Below are positions 59,540 through 64,000 of a stretch of DNA of 64,000 nucleotides, in pieces. The stretch comes from Scleromatobacter sp964418745. GTDB lineage: Bacteria > Pseudomonadota > Gammaproteobacteria > Burkholderiales > Burkholderiaceae_C. The stretch covers positions 62,001-126,000 of the forward strand of contig CAYQMX010000013.1 in assembly GCA_964418745.1 (NCBI GenBank), written 5' to 3'. A model generated the notes under the pieces. The model saw only the letters and a program-made list of their open reading frames with translations, was not told where the DNA came from and did not search any database. Within the stretch, counting starts at the first letter, position 1. Every line of letters starts with the position of its first letter. The translations under genes were made by a program, and so were the position numbers.

Positions 59540-61471
59540 TCAGGCGCGCGCGCCCTCCGGCAGCGCCGCATCGGCGGGCGGCGCCGGCAGCCGCACCTCC
59601 ACGAGCGTTCCGCCGCCGGGGCAACCCGCGACGCGGACGACCCCGCCCAGGGCCCGGACGCGCTCGCGCATGCCCAGCAGGCCGAACGACCCCGACTTGC
59701 GCATGTCCGCGTCGACCAGCCCGACGCCGTCGTCGCGGATGCGCAGGGCGATCTCGCGGCCGACCGCGCCGTCGAGCGTGATCTCGACGCGGGTCGCGCC
59801 GGCATGGCGCACGACGTTGTTCAAGGCCTCCTGCGTCACGCGGAACAGGCAGGTCGCGATCGCCGGCGCGAACGGCGGGTCGGCGTCACCGGCGGGGGTG
59901 ACGACCACGTCGCACGCGAACCCGTGGCGCCGGCTGCTCTGCCGGGCGAGCGCCACCAGGGCGGGCACGAAGCCCAGTTCGTCGATCATCATCGGACGCA
60001 GGTCGGCGATGATGCGCCGGGTCGACTCCACCGCGGTGTCCGCCAGCCGCGCGATCTCGCCCAGCAACGCGTGATCGCCCGCGGCGGACGGCGGTCGCGC
60101 CTCGCTCAGGGCGGCCACGTTCATCTTGATGGCCGCGAGCGTCTGCTGCAGGTCGTCGTGCATTTCGCGGGCGATCCGCTTGCGCTCCTCCTCCGCGACG
60201 CTGTCCATGGCCGCGACGAGGTCCTGCAACTGCCGGTGGGCGATCTCCAGCGCGTCCAGCATCTGCACGCGCTGCGTGATGTCACGGTGGATCACCGTGA
60301 ACAGCTGGTGGCTGCCGATCGTGACGTGCGAGATCGACGCCTCGATGGGGAACTCCAGCCCGTCCGCGCGCAGGGCCGTGACCTGGCGGCCGCCCATCGC
60401 CCGCGCCGCGACGGCGCCGCGGCCGAAGTCCCGCACGCTGCCGCTGTGCGCCTGGCGGTGGCGCTGCGGGATGAAGCGATCGAGCGGCGCGCCGAGCATG
60501 GCATCGACCTCGGTGCGGAACATGCGGGCGGCCGCCAGGTTGGCCTCGACGACGACCTGGTGCTCGTCCGTGGTGATGATGCCGTCGCTGGCGGCGTCGA
60601 AGATGGAGCGCAGCCGCGCCGCGCTGAACTTCAGGTCGTCGGCCATCCGGCGCAGTTCCTCCGTGCGCGCCGCCACCCGCTCCTCCAGTTCCTGGGCCGT
60701 CGCACGCTCCGCGGCGAGGAGCCGCCTGTGGTCGCTGATGTCCAGCAGGAAGCCGACCCGCCGCCCGTCGGACAGCACCTTGGCGTGCAGTTCGACGGGC
60801 ACGGACGTGCCGTCCTTGCGACGCAGCAGCCACTCCTCCACGTGCCGCGCCCCCGCGATCATCTCCGCACGGGCGCCCGGCAAACGCACGAGCTCGGACG
60901 GATCGAGCAGCCGCTCGAACGTGCAGCCGATGATCTCGCTTCGTTCGTAGCCGAGCATCGCGCAGCAGGAGTCGTTCACGTCGGTGTAGCGCCCGTCGAC
61001 GTCGGTCACCACGATGCCCTCGTGGGACAGCCTGAACAGCTCGCGCAGGTACTCCTCGGTCTCCTTGAGCGCCACCTGCGTCGCCTTGACCTGGGTGATG
61101 TCGGTGACCTGGACGAGGAAGCCGACCACCCGCCCGTCGACGATGTCGGGAACGTAGTTGGCCAGGCTCTCCCGCACGACGCCGCCGGGGCCGGGGACCC
61201 TGCGCTCGAACAGCTGCTCCTGGCCGCGCAGCACGGCGCGGACATGGGGCTCGTTCAGGGCGAACAGCTCGGGGCCGAGGAAGTCGTGCAGCGAGGTGCC
61301 CACGAGCCGGGCCGGGTCGACGCCGAACCAGTGCCGGTAGGCCTGGTTGGCGAACCGGCAGCGCAGGTCCGCGCCCCAGTAGGCGAGCATGGACGACGAG
61401 TGCTCGACGAGCCGGTGCCGGTAGTCGCCCGATCCGACGAGTTCGTCTCCTTCGATCGCCTGTTCGCTCAT
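59540..61471 (-). CDS. PAS sensor histidine kinase, NarX/DegS-type (HisKA_3)
   Basis: The ATG at 61471 has GGAG 8 bp upstream; the protein is 643 residues. Three PAS domains are seen: LVEHSSSMLAYWGADLRCRFAN, LFRLSHEGIVVTDVDGRYTDVN and IFDAASDGIITTDEHQVVVEAN, with a coiled-coil between the last two (AQELEERVAARTEELRRM). The HisKA_3 phospho-His (about 438) is in ERKRIAREMHDDLQQTLAAIK. The ATPase has QEALNNVVRHAGAT, LRIRDDGVGL and SFGLLGMRERVRALGG. Partners would be LuxR/NarL-type regulators; none is adjacent. No membrane helix. Confidence 0.92.
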   Translation of the reverse strand: MSEQAIEGDELVGSGDYRHRLVEHSSSMLAYWGADLRCRFANQAYRHWFGVDPARLVGTSLHDFLGPELFALNEPHVRAVLRGQEQLFERRVPGPGGVVRESLANYVPDIVDGRVVGFLVQVTDITQVKATQVALKETEEYLRELFRLSHEGIVVTDVDGRYTDVNDSCCAMLGYERSEIIGCTFERLLDPSELVRLPGARAEMIAGARHVEEWLLRRKDGTSVPVELHAKVLSDGRRVGFLLDISDHRRLLAAERATAQELEERVAARTEELRRMADDLKFSAARLRSIFDAASDGIITTDEHQVVVEANLAAARMFRTEVDAMLGAPLDRFIPQRHRQAHSGSVRDFGRGAVAARAMGGRQVTALRADGLEFPIEASISHVTIGSHQLFTVIHRDITQRVQMLDALEIAHRQLQDLVAAMDSVAEEERKRIAREMHDDLQQTLAAIKMNVAALSEARPPSAAGDHALLGEIARLADTAVESTRRIIADLRPMMIDELGFVPALVALARQSSRRHGFACDVVVTPAGDADPPFAPAIATCLFRVTQEALNNVVRHAGATRVEITLDGAVGREIALRIRDDGVGLVDADMRKSGSFGLLGMRERVRALGGVVRVAGCPGGGTLVEVRLPAPPADAALPEGARA

Positions 61472-61622
61472 CCCGGACGCTCCAGAGACCCCAGCCTGTG
61501 CTGGACACGCCATCGTGGCCGACGGTCGGACGCCATCGATTGACATCGATCAATCCGGCTGCGCCTCGCCGCCATCGCACCGCCGCCGGCGCAGGTCCGG
61601 TTCGCCGCCGCGCCGTGGCGCG

Positions 61623-62561
61623 TCAGCGCGCCGTGCCGCTCATCCAGGCAGCGCGGATCTCGCGCCCGCACAGCAGCGACGCCGCGCCCGCCTTCGCGCC
61701 GCCGAATGAAGGCGCGAAGCGCGCCAGCACGCCCCAGGCGGCCTTGTCCTGCGAGATCCAGGGGTAGAAGCCGAACGCCCCGGCACTGCTGTAGGCGCCG
61801 TCGCCGTGCGCCGGGTCGTCCTCGACCCAGTGGCCGATCGAGTAGTGCACGTCCTCCTGCGCGAACGGCGAGGCCGCGGCGGAGGGGCAGGTCGTCGGGT
61901 TGGTGCACACGGCGTGGGTGCCCAGCAGCGCCTTCATCTGCAGCTGGCCGTCGACGATGCGGCGCAGGAACTCGCCGTAGTCGGCGGCGCTGGTGGCGAT
62001 GCCGCCGGCCAGCTGCGGCTGCAGGTAGCGGAACGAGGTGCCCAGCGCGTCGTTGACGGTGCGCGCCAGGCCGGCGTCGTCCAGGTCGCCCAGGCCTTCG
62101 AGCAGGGCATGGTGCTCCATGTGGCCGCCGTTGTAGTCGAAGCGGCCCTCGGTGGCGTCGGCGTGCTCGCCATTGCGGCCCCGGGCCTCGCATTCGGCGA
62201 TGGTCTGGCCGCGCCGGCACGCGCGGAAGTGCGTGTAGCCGCTGGTGAACGTGAGGTGGCGCACGTCGTCGGCCGTCAGCTGGCCCTGGCGCCGCTGCGC
62301 GACGAACGCCGCGTAGACCAGCTTGGACGCCGAGGCGATGGGCATCTGCGTGGTGGCGGCCGGCGCGCGGGCGCCCACGCGGCCATCGGCGACCACGCCG
62401 TGCGCGTCGCCGATGGACCAGTAGAACGGCTGCACGGCCCGGCAATGCGGGTTGGCGTCGGCGGTGGCCCGCGCGGCGGCGGCGCGCTGGTCGGGCGCAG
62501 GCGCGGCCAGCGCGGCGCCGGCGAAGCCCAGGGCCAGCAGCGCCAGCGCGCGCGAGGTCAT
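61623..62561 (-). CDS. Secreted serine hydrolase (beta-lactamase/PBP-like fold)
   Basis: A 312-residue protein from the ATG at 62561, with a signal peptide (MTSRALALLALGFAGAALA|AP). The active-site SxxK is in TTQMPIASASKLVYAAFVAQ (about 72-91). Further elements are DVRHLTFTSGYTHF, LLEGLGDLDDAGLARTVNDALGTSFRY, TSAADYGEFLRRIVDGQLQM and the late YSIGHWVEDD. It is a class C/serine hydrolase-type fold whose substrate (peptidoglycan peptide, ester or lactam) cannot be decided. It carries seven Cys, several possibly paired. Confidence 0.78.
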   Translation of the reverse strand: MTSRALALLALGFAGAALAAPAPDQRAAAARATADANPHCRAVQPFYWSIGDAHGVVADGRVGARAPAATTQMPIASASKLVYAAFVAQRRQGQLTADDVRHLTFTSGYTHFRACRRGQTIAECEARGRNGEHADATEGRFDYNGGHMEHHALLEGLGDLDDAGLARTVNDALGTSFRYLQPQLAGGIATSAADYGEFLRRIVDGQLQMKALLGTHAVCTNPTTCPSAAASPFAQEDVHYSIGHWVEDDPAHGDGAYSSAGAFGFYPWISQDKAAWGVLARFAPSFGGAKAGAASLLCGREIRAAWMSGTAR

Positions 62562-62728
62562 CGGCCGGGGGGCGGCCGCTCGTGCCGAAGTCGTCCTGGG
62601 GGATCCGGGTTCCATGGGGGTGTCTCCACGCGTTGCGTCGCCAGTGTCGCCACCGCCGGCGGCGCGTGGCGCGGCACCCGGTGACGAAACATGACGCGCG
62701 TGTCGCAATCATGGCACCTGCAATGCAG

Positions 62729-62750
62729 GAAGCCGCCCTCGGGCGGCTTC
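62729..62750. terminator. Hairpin upstream of the serine hydrolase gene
   Basis: GAAGCCGCCC (62729-62738) pairs with GGGCGGCTTC (62741-62750) around a 2-nt loop. It lies downstream of the small membrane protein gene (minus strand) and could end its transcript. Confidence 0.6.
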
Positions 62751-62823
62751 AAGTGCGGGAACGGCCCCCTCGGGGTGGGGTGCCGGCAGCGACGGCGGAT
62801 CGAGGTCCGGCGCGTGCCCGGGG

Positions 62824-62997
62824 TCAGTTCGGCGGATCCTTCAGGCGCGTGCGCGACACCGCCATCATCACGCCGATGCCGGCGATCACCAGGCAGGCGA
62901 TCGCGACGTAGGTGGTCGCGACGTGGGCGGCCACCAGGCCCCAGGCGATGCCGCCGATGAGCAGGACGAGGCCGACGATGTAGAGAGCGAACGACAT
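62824..62997 (-). CDS. Small two-helix membrane protein
   Basis: A 57-residue peptide from the ATG at 62997. Two hydrophobic stretches are ALYIVGLVLLIGGIAWGLVAA and YVAIACLVIAGIGVMMAV, followed by a basic tail (SRTRLKDPPN). The arrangement (cytoplasmic positive tail, two helices) suggests a small inner-membrane protein. Family not recognised. It is flanked by hairpins on both sides and lies downstream of fliA on the same strand. Confidence 0.65.
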   Translation of the reverse strand: MSFALYIVGLVLLIGGIAWGLVAAHVATTYVAIACLVIAGIGVMMAVSRTRLKDPPN

Positions 62998-63113
62998 GGG
63001 TCATCCCCGGTGTTGCGGATGTTCCCACGGTAGCCGCCGGCGACCCGGCGGCCCATCGGCGGCGACCGCGTGCGCGCGTAGGCCGCCCCCTACAGCCGGC
63101 GCGCCCACGAAAA

Positions 63114-63131
63114 AGCCGCCCGCGGGCGGCT
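63114..63131 (-). terminator. Rho-independent terminator of fliA
   Basis: On the minus strand AGCCGCCC-GC-GGGCGGCT is followed by a run of five T (plus-strand A at 63110-63114). It lies about 27 bp beyond the fliA stop. Confidence 0.85.
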
Positions 63132-63157
63132 CTTCCAGCGGCGCGTGCGCGCCCGGC

Positions 63158-63871
63158 TCACCACTCGCGCAGCTTGACGCGCAGGCGGGCGATCGACTGG
63201 CTGTGCAGCTGGCAGACCCGGCTCTCGGTCACCTTCAGCACCGCGGCGATCTCCTTGAGGTTCATGTCGTGCTCGTAGTACATGCTCATGACGTACTGCT
63301 CGCGCTCGGGCAGGTTCTTGATGGCCTCGACCAGCGCCTCGCGCATGCGGTGGTCCTGCAGCATCGACAGCGGGTTGGCCTCCTCGTTGGAGACGTGGCG
63401 GTCCAGGTAGTCGTCGCCGCCCTCGTCGCCCGACATGTCCTCGAGGTAGACCAGCTGCGTGCCGCGCACCTTGCCCAGCACCTCCTGGTACTGCGACAGC
63501 GACATGCCCATGGCCTCGGCGATCTCGCTCTCCTGCGGCGCGCGGCCGAGCTTCTGCTCCAGCTTGTGCACCGCCGTCTCGATCTCGCGCTGCTGGCGGC
63601 GGCCGCCGCGGCTCATCCAGTCGCTGCCGCGCAGCTCGTCGAGCATCGCGCCGCGGATGCGCTGGGTGGCGAAGGTCTCGAACTGCACGCCCTGCTCGCT
63701 GTCGAAGCGCGACATCGCGTCGTTCAGGCCGATCATGCCGACCTGGATCAGGTCGTCGATCTCGACGTTGGCCGGCAGCTTGGCAATCATCTGGTGCGCC
63801 AGGCGGCGCACGAGGGGACTGTATTGCTTGAGCATCGCATTGGCGTCGAGCTGGCCCTTGGCGGTGTACAT
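63158..63871 (-). CDS. fliA: RNA polymerase sigma-28 factor
   Basis: The ATG at 63871 (MYTAKGQLDANAML) has GGAG 6 bp upstream and gives 237 residues. A TTG further up would add 8 residues and overlap the preceding stop. Region 2: YSPLVRRLAHQMIAKLPANVEIDDLIQVGMIGLNDA and FETFATQRIRGAMLDELR. Region 3: KLEQKLGRAPQESEIAEAMGM. Region 4: LPEREQYVMSMYYEHDMNLKEIAAVLKVTESRVCQLHSQSI. It drives late flagellar and chemotaxis genes and is held by FlgM, encoded about 9 kb away. It starts 20 bp after the preceding gene's stop. Confidence 0.97.
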   Translation of the reverse strand: MYTAKGQLDANAMLKQYSPLVRRLAHQMIAKLPANVEIDDLIQVGMIGLNDAMSRFDSEQGVQFETFATQRIRGAMLDELRGSDWMSRGGRRQQREIETAVHKLEQKLGRAPQESEIAEAMGMSLSQYQEVLGKVRGTQLVYLEDMSGDEGGDDYLDRHVSNEEANPLSMLQDHRMREALVEAIKNLPEREQYVMSMYYEHDMNLKEIAAVLKVTESRVCQLHSQSIARLRVKLREW

Positions 63872-63891
63872 GGCGATCTCCAGATTCTTGT

Positions 63892-64000
63892 TCAAGCGGA
63901 CAGATGGGAAGACGACGCTGGGGCCGAACGCGCGGAGGTCCAGGCGGCGGCGGGCATCGGGGGGTCGCAGGCGTGCAGCTGCGCCGCGGCCAGGCGCATC
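63892..64000 (-). CDS. 3' end of a gene upstream of fliA (probably flhG)
   Basis: Thirty-five codons of an open frame enter from the right edge and end at a TGA (63894-63892), 20 bp before the fliA start. The visible end (MRLAAAQLHACDPPMPAAAW, then SARSAPASSSHLSA) is not diagnostic. In many betaproteobacteria flhG/fleN, a MinD-like ATPase, precedes fliA, so that identity is inferred from order only. Confidence 0.45.
   Translation of the reverse strand, partial: MRLAAAQLHACDPPMPAAAWTSARSAPASSSHLSA

Noticed and set aside
56256..60074. A plus-strand open frame of more than 1200 codons across pilU-distal genes
   Set aside because: Its residues are low-complexity Arg/Ala/Gly/His; it is the high-GC shadow of the PAS-GGDEF and kinase genes on the other strand, whose domains are intact.
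63872..63895. TTG at 63895 as the fliA start
   Set aside because: It overlaps the stop of the preceding gene, lacks a ribosome site, and the ATG at 63871 has GGAG at good distance.

Overview
The window is a high-GC chromosomal segment from a flagellated betaproteobacterium. It most likely belongs to Burkholderiales, near the Leptothrix/Rubrivivax/Roseateles group. Evidence: a flgA divergent from flgB followed by the rod/hook genes, an flgMN pair and a fliA; an hmgA-fahA pair under an IclR regulator; a PEP-CTERM protein next to an S53 protease; a pilU; and a short GC-rich intergenic hairpin element of a kind I remember from Comamonadaceae-like genomes. No insertion sequence, prophage, CRISPR array or rRNA was seen. 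The only RNA gene found is a tRNA-Ser(UGA).

Layout. 1-3.4 kb: the end of a Gly/Ala-rich secreted protein gene, a secreted S8 protease, and a divergent ECF sigma/anti-sigma pair; the divergent intergenic region carries a perfect 10-bp inverted repeat. 3.4-6.4 kb: BtuF-like protein, GST and AmpG-like MFS transporter, closed by a strong hairpin. 6.4-10 kb: homogentisate degradation (hmgA, fahA) and a divergent IclR regulator with a palindromic operator. 10-13.8 kb: SapC-family protein overlapping a CNNM/CBS protein, apaH, small unknowns, tRNA-Ser. 14.2-22 kb: membrane PAS-GGDEF-EAL protein, DUF3422 protein, a small orphan protein that may be toxin-like, then S53 peptidase and FxDxF PEP-CTERM protein. 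22-35 kb: S41-like protein, EcsC protein, lipoprotein, then a signalling block (GGDEF enzyme; HPt plus REC-PAS-GGDEF-EAL; divergent histidine kinase), L,D-transpeptidase, MocR-like regulator with LysE exporter, and a REC-ANTAR regulator. 35-42.5 kb: GFA protein, periplasmic Cache protein plus chemoreceptor, a 1010-residue multi-PAS kinase and an HDOD protein.

42.6-54.5 kb is the flagellar rod/hook locus: flgBCDEF and flgG-I-J-K-L on the minus strand, flgA, flgM and flgN on the plus strand. flgH (L-ring lipoprotein) is missing from its usual place: the flgG stop and flgI start overlap as TGATG. Candidate sigma-28 promoters precede flgM (very good), flgA and flgG. 54.6-62.6 kb: a small unknown, pilU, PAS-GGDEF protein, YihY protein, DUF3096-type peptide, PAS/HisKA_3 kinase and a serine hydrolase. 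The window ends with fliA (sigma-28), preceded by the 3' end of another gene, probably flhG by usual gene order. Together the genes cover flagellar assembly, c-di-GMP and phosphorelay signalling, envelope functions and aromatic amino acid catabolism. Several starts were re-chosen (GTG/TTG codons or internal ATGs) from ribosome binding sites and signal peptides.
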